Shown here piece by piece: positions 54,975 through 64,000 of a stretch of DNA of 64,000 nucleotides (position 1 is the first letter of the stretch; every line of letters starts with the position of its first letter). Under the pieces are notes generated by a model, which was not told the origin of the DNA, did no database searches, and saw only the letters and a list, made by a program, of their open reading frames with translations. The position numbers and the translations under genes were made by a program. The stretch is from Acidovorax sp. Leaf78 (GTDB lineage: Bacteria > Pseudomonadota > Gammaproteobacteria > Burkholderiales > Burkholderiaceae_C), in assembly GCF_001422735.1 (NCBI RefSeq), contig NZ_LMLZ01000026.1:127820-191819 (forward strand), given 5' to 3'.

Positions 54975-56318
54975 ATGAAGCCAGTTATCGCCCTCGTCGG
55001 GCGTCCGAATGTCGGCAAGTCGACGCTTTTCAATCGTCTGACGAAGTCCCGCGACGCCATCGTTGCAGACTTCGCCGGGCTGACGCGTGACCGGCACTAC
55101 GGCAATGGCAAGCAGGGCAAGCACGAGTACATCGTCATCGATACCGGTGGTTTCGAGCCTGATGCGTCCAGCGGCATTTACCGCGAGATGGCCAAGCAGA
55201 CCCAGCAGGCAGTGGCAGAAGCCGATGTGGTGGTTTTTGTGCTGGACGCCCGTGCGGGCTTGTCCGCGCAGGATCACGACATCGGGAATTACCTTCGCAG
55301 GCTCAGCAAGCCTTGCATCCTGGTCGCCAACAAGGCAGAGGGCATGCTGGAAGGCGTGCAGCTTGCCGAGTTCTACGAGCTGGGCCTTGGCTCGGTGTAT
55401 CCCGTCTCTGCGGCCCACGGACAGGGGATTCGCGACCTGGTGGACAAGGCGCTTGAGCCTCTGAATCTTCCGGACCCTGATGAGGCCGATGCCGAGCAGG
55501 ACAAGAGCGTTATCAAGCTGGCCGTGGCCGGGCGCCCGAATGTCGGCAAATCGACGCTGATCAACACCTGGCTGGGTGAGGAGCGCTTGGTCGCCTTCGA
55601 CATGCCAGGCACGACGCGCGATGCGATTTCGGTCCCGTTCGAACGCAATGGCCAGCGGTTTGAACTGGTGGACACCGCGGGCCTCCGGCGCAAGGGCAAA
55701 GTCTTTGAAGCCATCGAGAAGTTTTCGGTGGTCAAGACGCTGCAGGCGATCGAATCCGCCAACGTGGTTCTGCTGTTGCTGGACGCCACTCAAGGCGTAA
55801 CCGACCAGGACGCGCACATCGCCGGCTACATCCTTGAGAGTGGGCGCGCGGTGGTGGTGGCCGTGAACAAATGGGACGCGGTGGACGACTACCAGCGCCA
55901 GTTGCTGGAGCGTTCGATCGAAACCCGCCTTGCATTTCTGAAGTTTGCAGCGATGCACTTCATCTCTGCCAAGAAGCGGCAAGGGCTCGGTCCGCTCTGG
56001 GCGTCTGTGGCGCAGGCACACAGGGCAGCTACCTGCAAGATGTCCACGCCCGTGCTCACGCGCCTTCTGCTGGAGGCCGTGCAGTTCCAAAGCCCCAAGC
56101 GGGCCGGCATGTTCCGGCCCAAGATGCGCTATGCGCACCAGGGCGGCATGAATCCTCCGGTCATCGTGGTCCACGGCAATTCTCTGGAGCATGTGACGGA
56201 TGCGTACAAGCGCTTTCTGGAAGGCCGGTTCCGCAAGGAGTTCGATCTGGTTGGCACGCCGCTGCGCATTGAAATGAAGACGTCCCACAACCCCTTTGCG
56301 GACAAGGACGACGCGTGA
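54975..56318 (+). CDS. der: GTPase Der (EngA)
   Basis: A 447-residue ribosome assembly GTPase with two tandem G domains: first P-loop GRPNVGKSTLFNRL near residues 8-16, second GRPNVGKSTLINTWLG near 185-198, each with DTxG and NKxD boxes (DTGGFEPDA and NKAEG; DTAGLRRKG and NKWDA). A C-terminal KH-like domain follows. ATG 54975 gives the conserved MKPVIALVGRPN; a TTG at 54954 is less likely. Confidence 0.97.
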   Translation: MKPVIALVGRPNVGKSTLFNRLTKSRDAIVADFAGLTRDRHYGNGKQGKHEYIVIDTGGFEPDASSGIYREMAKQTQQAVAEADVVVFVLDARAGLSAQDHDIGNYLRRLSKPCILVANKAEGMLEGVQLAEFYELGLGSVYPVSAAHGQGIRDLVDKALEPLNLPDPDEADAEQDKSVIKLAVAGRPNVGKSTLINTWLGEERLVAFDMPGTTRDAISVPFERNGQRFELVDTAGLRRKGKVFEAIEKFSVVKTLQAIESANVVLLLLDATQGVTDQDAHIAGYILESGRAVVVAVNKWDAVDDYQRQLLERSIETRLAFLKFAAMHFISAKKRQGLGPLWASVAQAHRAATCKMSTPVLTRLLLEAVQFQSPKRAGMFRPKMRYAHQGGMNPPVIVVHGNSLEHVTDAYKRFLEGRFRKEFDLVGTPLRIEMKTSHNPFADKDDA

Positions 56319-56424
56319 CGCAAAAGCCGGGGGCTTGAAGGGCCATGCCTTGCGAGGCTGGCGAGGCCTCTGGCGTGTGGTAAGGTGATGGTTTACAACA
56401 ACACTTCTGAACACGGAGAATATC

Positions 56425-56679
56425 GTGAGCAATAAAGGCCAACTTCTTCAAGACCCCTTCCTGAACGCACTGCGTCGGGAGCATGTTCCAGTTTCCATCT
56501 ACTTGGTGAACGGGATCAAGCTGCAAGGGCAAATTGAATCCTTTGACCAGTATGTTGTGCTGCTGCGCAACACGGTCACTCAGATGGTGTACAAGCATGC
56601 CATCTCGACCATCGTTCCTGGTCGCGCTGTCAACTTCTCTACCGCCGACACTGCGGATGCAGACAGCGCCAGCGCTTAA
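56425..56679 (+). CDS. hfq: RNA chaperone Hfq
   Basis: An 84-residue Sm-like hexamer subunit that pairs small RNAs with mRNAs. It starts MSNKGQLLQDPFLNALRREH and has the Sm1 segment VSIYLVNGIKLQGQIESFDQ and Sm2 VYKHAISTIVP. The start is GTG 56425 with CGGAGA in front. hflX follows 60 bp later. A short acidic tail completes the protein. Confidence 0.97.
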   Translation: MSNKGQLLQDPFLNALRREHVPVSIYLVNGIKLQGQIESFDQYVVLLRNTVTQMVYKHAISTIVPGRAVNFSTADTADADSASA

Positions 56680-56739
56680 GACTCTGCATCTGAACCAGCC
56701 TTCGCTTTTTGCCCGCTTATTGCCGGTAGGGCGTCTTCC

Positions 56740-57918
56740 TTGAGTTCGCCAACGACTTCTTCTCCAGGCGGCACTCCGGTGCTGCTGGTGGGGGTTGACT
56801 TCGGTCTTCCCCATTTCGATGGCGATCTCGAAGAGCTGGGCCTGCTGTCGCAAACGGCAGGCATGAATCCGGTCGCAAAAATCACTTGCAAACGAAAAGC
56901 GCCCGATGCGGCGCTGTTCGTAGGCAGCGGCAAAGCAGACGAGATTCGGACGCTGGCGCAGATGCACGGCGCGGTGGAGGTTCTTTTCGATCAGTCACTC
57001 AGTCCGGCGCAGCAGCGCAACCTGGAGCGCCATCTGGAGCTTCCGGTCAACGACCGTACTTTGCTGATCCTGGAAATCTTCGCCCAGCGTGCGCGCAGCC
57101 ACGAGGGCAAGTTGCAGGTCGAGCTGGCCAAGCTTCACTATGTCAGCACGCGTCTGGTTCGCCGGTGGTCCCATCTGGAACGACAGACAGGAGGCATTGG
57201 TGCGCGTGGCGGCCCTGGCGAAAAGCAGATCGAACTCGATCGCCGGATGATCAGCGACGCTATCAAGCGCACTCGAGAACGGCTGGTCAAGGTCAAGCGC
57301 CAACGCTCCACCCAGCGCAGGCAGCGCGAGCGGCGCGATACCTTCAACATATCTCTGGTGGGCTATACCAACGCTGGCAAGTCGACGATTTTCAATGCGC
57401 TGGTGAAAGCCCGGGCCTATGCGGCCGACCAGCTTTTTGCGACGCTGGACACCACCACGCGGCAGCTGTATCTCGGTGATGCGGGTCGCTCGGTATCCTT
57501 GTCCGATACCGTCGGCTTTATCCGCGATTTGCCTCACGGGTTGGTAGACGCGTTCCAGGCCACGCTGCAAGAGGCCGTAGACGCCGATTTGCTGCTGCAT
57601 GTGGTGGATGCCTCCAATCCTGGATTTCCGGAACAGATGGCCCAGGTGCAGAAGGTGCTTCATGAAATCGGAGCGGCGGATATTCCGCAGCTATTGGTTT
57701 TCAACAAGCTGGACGCACTTTCGCCTGAGCAACGCCCGGCGGTGCTGCAGGACCACTATGAAGTGGACGGAGCCATGCTCCCCCGCCTGTTTGTCAGTGC
57801 GCGATCCGGCGAAGGGGTGGATACGCTTCGCAGTGCCTTGGCGGCCAAGGTGATCGATGCGACACGGCAAGACATGACCCCTGATAACGCCATTGAATTG
57901 CCGGGGGCTTTGCCCTGA
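56740..57918 (+). CDS. hflX: Ribosome-associated GTPase HflX
   Basis: A 392-residue GTPase that splits stalled ribosomes. The N-terminal HflX domain (NPVAKITCKRKAPDAALFVG) and helical linker (GGIGARGGPGEKQIELDRRM) precede the G domain with GYTNAGKSTIFNALVKA. The proposed start is TTG 56740, because no ATG or GTG fits before the conserved LLVGVDFG. The order hfq-hflX-hflK-hflC is conserved. Confidence 0.94.
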   Translation: MSSPTTSSPGGTPVLLVGVDFGLPHFDGDLEELGLLSQTAGMNPVAKITCKRKAPDAALFVGSGKADEIRTLAQMHGAVEVLFDQSLSPAQQRNLERHLELPVNDRTLLILEIFAQRARSHEGKLQVELAKLHYVSTRLVRRWSHLERQTGGIGARGGPGEKQIELDRRMISDAIKRTRERLVKVKRQRSTQRRQRERRDTFNISLVGYTNAGKSTIFNALVKARAYAADQLFATLDTTTRQLYLGDAGRSVSLSDTVGFIRDLPHGLVDAFQATLQEAVDADLLLHVVDASNPGFPEQMAQVQKVLHEIGAADIPQLLVFNKLDALSPEQRPAVLQDHYEVDGAMLPRLFVSARSGEGVDTLRSALAAKVIDATRQDMTPDNAIELPGALP

Positions 57919-57970
57919 TTGGGCACAATGCCGCATTACCAATGCCATCAGAGAACCAGAGACTTTGCGC

Positions 57971-59347
57971 ATGACTTTTCAAAATCGCACCCTACGCTGG
58001 GCTTCGCTTCCAGAACGTATCCGGGGCATGTTCAATTTGAACGATCCCCGATGGGGGCGAGGCGATGACAACAAACCCGATGAAGGCGCACGGCCTGACG
58101 ATCGCCCGTCGAATCAGCCCTCTGGCAATCGTGGCGGCGACCAGCGTCCGAGCAACGGGCAGCCGCCAGACCTCGATGAACTCTGGCGTGATCTGAATCG
58201 CAAGCTGGGTGGATTGTTCGGCGGCAAGAATGGCGGTGGACGCGGAACGGGCAGTGGCGGCGGTTCCGGAGGCGGCTTTCAGCCCGACATGAAGAATGCA
58301 GGCGTTGGTGTCGGACTGATCGTCGGCATCGCATTCGTCATCTGGATGGGTACTGGCTTCTTCATCGTTCAGGAAGGCCAGCAGGCGGTCATCACCCAGT
58401 TCGGCAAGTACAAGAGCACCGTGGGCGCCGGCTTCAATTGGCGCCTTCCATACCCCATCGAGCGCCACGAACTGGTTTTTGTGACGCAGATCCGGTCGGC
58501 GGACGTCGGGCGTGACACGGTCATCAAGAGCACCGGTCTCCGTGAGTCGGCCATGCTCACGGAAGACGAGAACATCGTTGAAATCAAGTTTGCAGTGCAG
58601 TACCGCCTGAGCGACGCACGCGCTTGGTTGTTCGAGAGCAAGAATCCGACCGACGCAGTGGTGCAAGCGGCAGAAACAGCTGTGCGCGAGGTGGTGGGCA
58701 AGATGCGCATGGATACGGCCCTGGCCGAAGAGCGTGACCAGATCGCCCCCCGGGTGCGTGCGCTCATGCAGACAATCCTGGATCGCTACAAGGTCGGTGT
58801 CGAAGTCGTGGGCATCAATCTGCAGCAGGGTGGTGTGAGACCGCCAGAGCAAGTGCAGGCGTCGTTCGATGACGTGCTCAAGGCCGGCCAGGAGCGTGAG
58901 CGCGCCAAGAACGAAGCGCAGGCTTACGCCAACGACGTGATTCCACGTGCCGTCGGCTCTGCATCGCGCTTGAACGAAGAAGCGGCTGCCTACAAGGCCC
59001 GCATCGTCGCGCAAGCACAAGGTGATGCGCAGCGGTTTTCGTCCATCCTGGCCGAGTACCAGAAGGCGCCCCAGGTCACCCGGGATCGCATGTACCTCGA
59101 GTCCATGCAGCAGATCTACGGCAACGTGACCAAGGTGCTGGTCGAGTCGCGCCAAGGCTCCAATCTGCTGTACTTGCCGCTCGACAAGATCATGCAGGGC
59201 GTTGCAAGCAATACCGGCCCTGCCGATGCGGCTGCAGCGACGAGTCCTGCTGCGCCTGCGGCAGCACCTGCTGTCCCGTCGTCCACCTTTTCGAATGATC
59301 CCCGGGCGCGCGACAGCAGTCGCACCCGCGATCGTGAATCTCGCTAG
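57971..59347 (+). CDS. hflK: FtsH protease modulator HflK
   Basis: A 458-residue SPFH/band 7 protein that forms a membrane complex with HflC around FtsH. The N-terminus is Gly/Asn-rich, then a membrane helix near residues 115-135 (GVGLIVGIAFVIWMGTGFFI) and the band 7 domain (RLPYPIERHELVFVTQIRSA, QAYANDVIPRAVGSASRLNE). ATG 57971 has a GAG-rich leader; ATG 58028 (MFNLNDPRWGRG) is the alternative. HflC follows 9 bp after the stop. Confidence 0.93.
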   Translation: MTFQNRTLRWASLPERIRGMFNLNDPRWGRGDDNKPDEGARPDDRPSNQPSGNRGGDQRPSNGQPPDLDELWRDLNRKLGGLFGGKNGGGRGTGSGGGSGGGFQPDMKNAGVGVGLIVGIAFVIWMGTGFFIVQEGQQAVITQFGKYKSTVGAGFNWRLPYPIERHELVFVTQIRSADVGRDTVIKSTGLRESAMLTEDENIVEIKFAVQYRLSDARAWLFESKNPTDAVVQAAETAVREVVGKMRMDTALAEERDQIAPRVRALMQTILDRYKVGVEVVGINLQQGGVRPPEQVQASFDDVLKAGQERERAKNEAQAYANDVIPRAVGSASRLNEEAAAYKARIVAQAQGDAQRFSSILAEYQKAPQVTRDRMYLESMQQIYGNVTKVLVESRQGSNLLYLPLDKIMQGVASNTGPADAAAATSPAAPAAAPAVPSSTFSNDPRARDSSRTRDRESR

Positions 59348-59356
59348 GAGCTGCTC

Positions 59357-60265
59357 GTGAACAGAGTCGGATTTATCGCAACCACGTTGCTGGTGGTGCT
59401 TGCCCTAATGAGCTCCATGCTTTTTGTCGTGGACCAACGCCAGTTTGGTGTGCTGTATGCGCTGGGCCAGATCAAGGAAGTCATCACCGAGCCTGGGCTC
59501 AATTTCAAGTTGCCGCCCCCATTCCAGAACGTGTCGTATATCGACAAGCGTCTTCTCACGCTCGACAGCAGCGACACCGAACCCATGCTGACAGCTGAAA
59601 AGCAGCGTGTGGTCATCGACTGGTACGTCCGCTGGCGCATTTCGGAGCCCACGGAGTACATCCGCAATGTGGGCCTGGACGAAAGCGCAGGTGCGATGCA
59701 ACTCAACCGCGTGGTGCGCAATGCATTCCAGGAAGAGATCAACAAGCGGACGGTCAAGGAACTGTTGTCCCTCAAGCGCGAGGCCCTGATGGCCGACGTC
59801 AAGCGCGAAGTGCTGGAAACGGTGCGTGGTGCCAAGCCGTGGGGTGTGGATGTGGTGGATGTGCGCATCACCCGCGTCGACTATGTGGAAGCCATCACCG
59901 AATCCGTTTACCGCCGCATGGAGGCTGAGCGCAAGCGCGTTGCCAACGAACTGCGTTCCACAGGCGCCGCTGAAGGCGAAAAGATCCGCGCCGACGCGGA
60001 CCGCCAGCGCGAAGTGGCCCTGGCCAATGCCTACCGTGATGCCCAGAAGATTAAGGGCGAGGGCGATGCCGAAGCGTCTCGCATCTATGCTGAGGCCTTT
60101 GGCCGCGATCCGCAGTTCGCGCAGTTCTATCGCAGCCTGGAAGCCTACAAGGCAAGCTTCAGCAAGAAGAGCGACGTGATGGTGCTGGATCCTTCTTCAT
60201 CTGAGTTCTTCAAGACTTTTCGAGGCGGTACTTCCACCGCTGCACCAGCCGCCGCGCGCAAGTAG
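59357..60265 (+). CDS. hflC: FtsH protease modulator HflC
   Basis: A 302-residue SPFH protein with an N-terminal membrane helix (FIATTLLVVLALMSSMLFVV) and the band 7 domain (GLNFKLPPPFQNVSYIDKRL, RIYAEAFGRDPQFAQFYRSL). It pairs with HflK. GTG 59357 is preceded by AGGAG. The gene is followed at 34 bp by the DUF2065 gene. Confidence 0.96.
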   Translation: MNRVGFIATTLLVVLALMSSMLFVVDQRQFGVLYALGQIKEVITEPGLNFKLPPPFQNVSYIDKRLLTLDSSDTEPMLTAEKQRVVIDWYVRWRISEPTEYIRNVGLDESAGAMQLNRVVRNAFQEEINKRTVKELLSLKREALMADVKREVLETVRGAKPWGVDVVDVRITRVDYVEAITESVYRRMEAERKRVANELRSTGAAEGEKIRADADRQREVALANAYRDAQKIKGEGDAEASRIYAEAFGRDPQFAQFYRSLEAYKASFSKKSDVMVLDPSSSEFFKTFRGGTSTAAPAAARK

Positions 60266-60299
60266 TCGTGTCTCCGACTGTGCCTGCTCGCCGCCTGCA

Positions 60300-60482
60300 G
60301 TGAATTCCGAGAGCCTCTGGATTGCACTGGCGCTGGTTCTCGTGATTGAAGGGGCATTGCCCTTTCTCTCGCCCCAGGGCTGGCGGCGCGCAGTCAGTCA
60401 TATCGCGCAATTGCGGGACGGTCAGATCCGTTTCTTCGCCCTGCTGGTCATCCTGGCTGGTCTGGCGATGCTCTGGTTCTAA
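60300..60482 (+). CDS. DUF2065 small membrane protein
   Basis: A 60-residue protein with two membrane helices (WIALALVLVIEGALPFL and FFALLVILAGLAMLWF). It matches DUF2065 (YjeT), usually found right after hflC as here. GTG at 60300 is the start. Its function is not established; the position suggests a link to the HflKC-FtsH complex. Confidence 0.85.
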   Translation: MNSESLWIALALVLVIEGALPFLSPQGWRRAVSHIAQLRDGQIRFFALLVILAGLAMLWF

Positions 60483-60569
60483 GTCCTGCCAGCGCTCTTC
60501 ACTGGATGTCTTTCGGGGCCGTTCCCGGCTCCCGGTAGAATCACGGTTTTAACAGCCTCCCCTTTTCTC

Positions 60570-61718
60570 ATGTCTGCTTGGGTCCTTCCGGATCACATTG
60601 CCGATGTCTTGCCGTCCGAAGCGCGGCACATCGAAGAATTGCGTCGCGGGTTGCTTGATACAGCCCGTTGCTACGGCTATGAGCTGGTCATGCCACCCCT
60701 GTTGGAGCACCTGGAGTCTTTGCTCACCGGCACTGGCGAGGCACTTGATCTGCAGACCTTCAAGCTGGTGGATCAGCTGTCAGGTCGTTCGATGGGTCTT
60801 CGTGCGGACACTACGCCGCAGGTGGCCCGCATAGATGCACACCTGCTCAATCGCAAGGGGATCACACGACTGTGCTATTGCGGCCCGGTTTTGCACACCC
60901 GGCCCGACCGTCCACATGCCACCCGCGAACCCCTGCAGTTTGGCGCGGAGATCTATGGGCATGCTGGGTTGGAAGCCGACCTCGAAGCCTTGCAGCTGGC
61001 GCGTGAGTGCCTTCGCGTGGCGAATGTCCTGGATACGACGATCGACTTGGCGGATGTCCGCATCGTGCGCAGTCTGCTGGCGGATGTCCCGCTCACTGCG
61101 CAACTGCTCAGCGCCATCCATGCAGCGCTCGCAGCCAAGGACACCAGCGAATTGGCGTCGTTGACCCGGGGCTTTCCACAGGATTCTCGAGAGGGGCTGT
61201 TGGCGTTGCCCCATCTTTATGGGGACCATCAGGTGCTGGATGAGGCGGAAAAAGCGCTCCACCGCTTTCCTGGCGTGCCCCAGCTGCTATCAAATTTGAA
61301 GTGGTTGGCTTCTCGCTTGGACCAGGCCTCCGTCACGTTCGACTTGGCTGATCTGCGTGGTTATGCCTATTACAGCGGCGCGCGTTTTGCCATCTACGCC
61401 CCTGGAGCGACCGATGCCCTGGTGCGTGGCGGGCGATACGACGAAGTCGGCGCCGTGTTTGGCCGCAACCGTCCTGCAGCGGGCTTCAGCCTGGACATCA
61501 AGCAGGTCGTGGGTGTGGTATCCCCCCGCGCCTTGAAGGCAGCGATCCGCGCGCCGTGGGGCGAGGCGGCCGACGTGAATGCTGCCATTGCGCAATTGCG
61601 CAGGGCAGGGGAGACGGTGGTCTGTGTCCTGCCGGGGCATGAAAGCGAAGTGGATGAATTCCACTGTGACCGGGAACTGGTGCAGATTGCGGACCGCTGG
61701 GTCGTGCAGGCTGTTTGA
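60570..61718 (+). CDS. hisZ: ATP phosphoribosyltransferase regulatory subunit HisZ
   Basis: A 382-residue paralogue of the histidyl-tRNA synthetase catalytic domain that lacks the anticodon domain. It associates with short HisG to start histidine biosynthesis. Characteristic parts are LLDTARCYGYELVMPPLLEH, RSMGLRADTTPQVARIDAHL and GYAYYSGARFAIYAPGATDA. A TAGAAT hexamer (60536-60541) 29 bp upstream may be a -10 box. purA follows 28 bp later. Confidence 0.95.
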   Translation: MSAWVLPDHIADVLPSEARHIEELRRGLLDTARCYGYELVMPPLLEHLESLLTGTGEALDLQTFKLVDQLSGRSMGLRADTTPQVARIDAHLLNRKGITRLCYCGPVLHTRPDRPHATREPLQFGAEIYGHAGLEADLEALQLARECLRVANVLDTTIDLADVRIVRSLLADVPLTAQLLSAIHAALAAKDTSELASLTRGFPQDSREGLLALPHLYGDHQVLDEAEKALHRFPGVPQLLSNLKWLASRLDQASVTFDLADLRGYAYYSGARFAIYAPGATDALVRGGRYDEVGAVFGRNRPAAGFSLDIKQVVGVVSPRALKAAIRAPWGEAADVNAAIAQLRRAGETVVCVLPGHESEVDEFHCDRELVQIADRWVVQAV

Positions 61719-61746
61719 GCAATTGAATCATTGAAGTGGGTGAGAG

Positions 61747-63123
61747 ATGAAAGCAACCAAAGGTCGCAACGTAGTGGTGGTCGGAACCCAGTGGGGCGAC
61801 GAAGGCAAGGGCAAGCTGGTCGATTGGCTGACCGAAAGCGCGCAAGGTGTCGTTCGCTTCCAGGGGGGTCACAACGCGGGTCACACGTTGGTGATCAACG
61901 GCGTGAAGACTGCTCTACACCTGATTCCCAGCGGCATCATGCGCCCTGGCGTCAAGTGCTACATCGGCAATGGAGTCGTGCTGTCGGCGGCCAAGCTGTT
62001 CGAGGAGATCGAAGGCCTTGAGAAAGCGGGTGTTGAAGTGCGTTCGCGCCTGCGCATCAGCGAGGCATGCCCCTTGATCCTGCCTTTCCACGCTGCCATC
62101 GACGTGGCCCGGGAAGCTGCGCGTGAAGAGGGCGGTACCGAGAAGATCGGCACCACCGGCCGCGGTATCGGCCCGGCCTATGAAGACAAGATTGCACGCC
62201 GCGCCCTTCGTGTGCAGGACATGAAGTACCCCGAGCGCTTCGCAGCCAAGCTGCGCGAGTTGCTGGATCTGCACAACCACGTTCTGACAACCTATCTGCG
62301 TTCTGCTTCATTCGTCTTCGGCGACGCTTTGAAGCCCTACATCCAGGACGGCAAGGTTCAATTTGATGTCGTGTACGCCGAAGCCATGCACCACGCAGAA
62401 TTGCTCAAGCCCATGATGGCGGATGTTTCGCGTGAACTCAACGAAGCCAACCAAGCGGGCGCGAACCTGCTTTTTGAAGGTGCGCAAGGCACTCTGCTGG
62501 ACGTCGATCACGGAACCTACCCCTATGTCACGTCGAGCAACTGCGTGGCTGGCAATGCGGCTGCGGGCTCGGGCGTGGGGCCTGGCATGCTGCACTACAT
62601 CCTTGGCATCACCAAGGCTTACTGCACGCGCGTGGGTGGGGGCCCGTTTCCTACCGAACTCGATTGGGAAACACCCGGTACGCCTGGTTATCACATGAGC
62701 ACCATCGGCGCCGAGAAGGGCGTGACCACCGGCCGCAGCCGCCGTTGTGGCTGGTTTGATGCAGCGCTGCTCAAGCGCAGCGCCCAGGTCAACGGCCTGT
62801 CGGGCTTGTGCATCACCAAGCTGGATGTGCTGGATGGTTTGAACGAACTGCTGCTGTGCACTGGCTATGAGCTTGACGGCGAACGCATCGACCTTCTGCC
62901 GATGGGTGCTGAAGACATTGCCCGCTGCACGCCCATCTACGAAACCCTGCCAGGCTGGACTGAATCCACAGTGGGCGTGACCGACTATGCAAAGCTGCCT
63001 CAGAGCGCTCGCAACTATCTGGAACGCATCGAACAGGTCACAGGTGTTCCGATCGACCTGATTTCCACCAGTCCCGATCGTGATCACACGATCATGATGC
63101 GTCACCCCTACGTTGCGGGCTGA
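61747..63123 (+). CDS. purA: Adenylosuccinate synthetase
   Basis: A 458-residue enzyme of AMP biosynthesis, condensing IMP and aspartate with GTP hydrolysis. The P-loop GTQWGDEGKGKLVDWL is near residues 13-28, and further conserved parts are GAQGTLLDVDHGTYPYVTSS and TTGRSRRCGWFD. Length matches the family. The ATG has a GAGAG leader. It is followed by a phosphoribosyltransferase gene, also purine-related. Confidence 0.97.
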   Translation: MKATKGRNVVVVGTQWGDEGKGKLVDWLTESAQGVVRFQGGHNAGHTLVINGVKTALHLIPSGIMRPGVKCYIGNGVVLSAAKLFEEIEGLEKAGVEVRSRLRISEACPLILPFHAAIDVAREAAREEGGTEKIGTTGRGIGPAYEDKIARRALRVQDMKYPERFAAKLRELLDLHNHVLTTYLRSASFVFGDALKPYIQDGKVQFDVVYAEAMHHAELLKPMMADVSRELNEANQAGANLLFEGAQGTLLDVDHGTYPYVTSSNCVAGNAAAGSGVGPGMLHYILGITKAYCTRVGGGPFPTELDWETPGTPGYHMSTIGAEKGVTTGRSRRCGWFDAALLKRSAQVNGLSGLCITKLDVLDGLNELLLCTGYELDGERIDLLPMGAEDIARCTPIYETLPGWTESTVGVTDYAKLPQSARNYLERIEQVTGVPIDLISTSPDRDHTIMMRHPYVAG

Positions 63124-63183
63124 GCGCACAGCGCAAGTTGTGCGATCGTTACACCCATAGCTATATAAGCAGGAGCCATTTCC

Positions 63184-63708
63184 ATGTTGACCGAAGACGG
63201 CAAGCACCTTTACGTAAGCTACGACGAGTACCACAGCTTGATTGAGAAGCTGGCACTCAAGGTGCACCAGTCCGGTTGGGAGTTCGACACGATCCTGTGT
63301 CTCGCGCGGGGCGGCCTGCGCCCCGGCGATATCCTCAGCCGCATTTTCGACAAGCCCTTGGCCATCATGTCCACTAGTTCTTACCGCGCTGAGGCGGGAA
63401 CGGTGCAAGGTCATCTGGATATCGCACGCTTTATCACGACACCCAAGGGTGAAATCGCTGGCAAAGTGCTGTTGGTCGATGACCTCGCAGACTCGGGTCA
63501 CACGCTGCATGCCGTTATCAACATGCTCAAGACCAACTACGCGCCCATCTCCGAGATGCGCAGCGCGGTGATCTGGACCAAGGGGCTGTCGACCTTCACC
63601 CCTGACTATTCCGTAGAGTTCCTTCCTACCAATCCATGGATCCATCAGCCTTTTGAAGGCTATGACAGCCTGAGTCCTGACAAGCTGCTGGAGAAGTGGC
63701 GGGTGTAG
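63184..63708 (+). CDS. Purine-type phosphoribosyltransferase family protein
   Basis: A 174-residue protein of the type I phosphoribosyltransferase fold. The PRPP loop reads VLLVDDLADSGHTLHAVINM and the pyrophosphate loop LARGGLRPGDILSRIFDKPL. It resembles xanthine-guanine phosphoribosyltransferase (Gpt), and the position after purA points to purine salvage, but the exact base is not certain. AGGAG precedes ATG 63184. Confidence 0.88.
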   Translation: MLTEDGKHLYVSYDEYHSLIEKLALKVHQSGWEFDTILCLARGGLRPGDILSRIFDKPLAIMSTSSYRAEAGTVQGHLDIARFITTPKGEIAGKVLLVDDLADSGHTLHAVINMLKTNYAPISEMRSAVIWTKGLSTFTPDYSVEFLPTNPWIHQPFEGYDSLSPDKLLEKWRV

Positions 63709-63773
63709 GAAGGTGGGGGAGGAGAAGAATTCAAGTTTTTTGGTTTTTTCTCAGTCGCCCTGCAAAACGGTGC

Positions 63774-63793
63774 TATAGTCGAGGGCTTCGCTA
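63774..63793 (+). promoter_or_regulatory. Upstream member of the tandem promoter-like blocks
   Basis: TATAGT (63774-63779) is followed by CGAGGGCTTCGCT, matching the sequence context of the stronger promoter about 164 bp downstream. A convincing -35 box was not found. Confidence 0.4.
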
Positions 63794-63913
63794 CTGAGAC
63801 GGTCTTGCAGATTGCAGGAGATGCTGAAGTTCGGAGGTTGGCGGTGATGAGGACTTCTGGTCGTTGTTGCTGCGGATCTTCTGGGTGTGTGGTGAAGAAA
63901 GTTTGGTTTTGAG

Positions 63914-63943
63914 TTGCAAGCGGGATAAAAACCGGTATATAAT
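63914..63943 (+). promoter_or_regulatory. Strong promoter near the window end
   Basis: TTGCAA (63914-63919), an 18-bp spacer and perfect TATAAT (63938-63943) form a good sigma-70 promoter directed out of the window. A similar block with TATAGT stands at 63774-63779; both are followed by GGCTTCGCT (63785-63793 and 63948-63956), suggesting duplicated promoters for one downstream unit. The 292-bp region after 63708 contains no gene that I recognise. Confidence 0.6.
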
Positions 63944-64000
63944 TCAAGGCTTCGCTGAACGGAGGATGTGTCGAGAGATGCAGAATTCGGAAGGTGATGA

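Overview
The window is a chromosomal segment of a GC-rich betaproteobacterium, most likely a member of the Comamonadaceae (Acidovorax-like). This rests on the housekeeping gene order pilW-rodZ-ispG-hisS-yfgM-bamB-der-hfq-hflX-hflK-hflC-DUF2065-hisZ-purA, on a dnaG-rpoD pair with a Lys/Ala-rich RpoD extension, on several Bug-type solute receptors, and on short dispersed repeats typical of these genomes. No tRNA, rRNA, phage or CRISPR array was seen. The species is not determined.

Layout. 1-7.6 kb: tail of a small secreted protein, a DUF4303 protein, divergent ppsR/ppsA, and a two-gene sodium/solute symporter whose large subunit carries an EF-hand-like loop. 7.8-13.3 kb: FKBP isomerase, an autoregulated-looking HxlR regulator, and a LysR regulator divergent from an HMG-CoA lyase / class III CoA-transferase / Bug receptor operon. 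13.3-16.8 kb: a tandem REP-like array, a chemoreceptor and a second Bug receptor preceded by a small coupled ORF. 16.9-21.6 kb: rpoD and dnaG. 21.7-24.5 kb: a polyamine-type periplasmic binding protein followed 2 bp later by a membrane diguanylate cyclase, suggesting a ligand-to-c-di-GMP module. 24.7-27.3 kb: AraC regulator, CMD-family protein and PPOX flavoprotein.

27.3-30.7 kb is the accessory island and the main discovery: a CesT-type type III secretion chaperone with a TTG start, followed 10 bp later by a 717-residue putative effector. Its C-terminal half carries the motif series of the LanM (DUF4135) lanthipeptide dehydratase, including the kinase motifs and the Arg/Thr pair used for phosphate elimination, but it has no cyclase domain. 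The pair lies between two broken gene remnants, as expected for an acquired cargo.

30.8-40.3 kb: LysR regulator, TauE/SafE permease, periplasmic cupin, gamma-glutamyltransferase with a small membrane protein, PhoD phosphatase, a second diguanylate cyclase and a quinone oxidoreductase. 40.4-64 kb is core genome on the plus strand: surE-pcm-nlpD (no rpoS follows), rluD, scpB (with a 15-copy hexanucleotide repeat), rluB, ndk, rlmN, and the long pilW-to-purA run, ending with a phosphoribosyltransferase and promoter-like sequences that point out of the window.

Three dispersed repeat families are visible: an element of about 110 bp placed directly after stop codons (three sites, always in gene orientation), a GATAGCTGCTAGCGCTT-type palindrome (four sites) and a four-copy REP-like tandem array.
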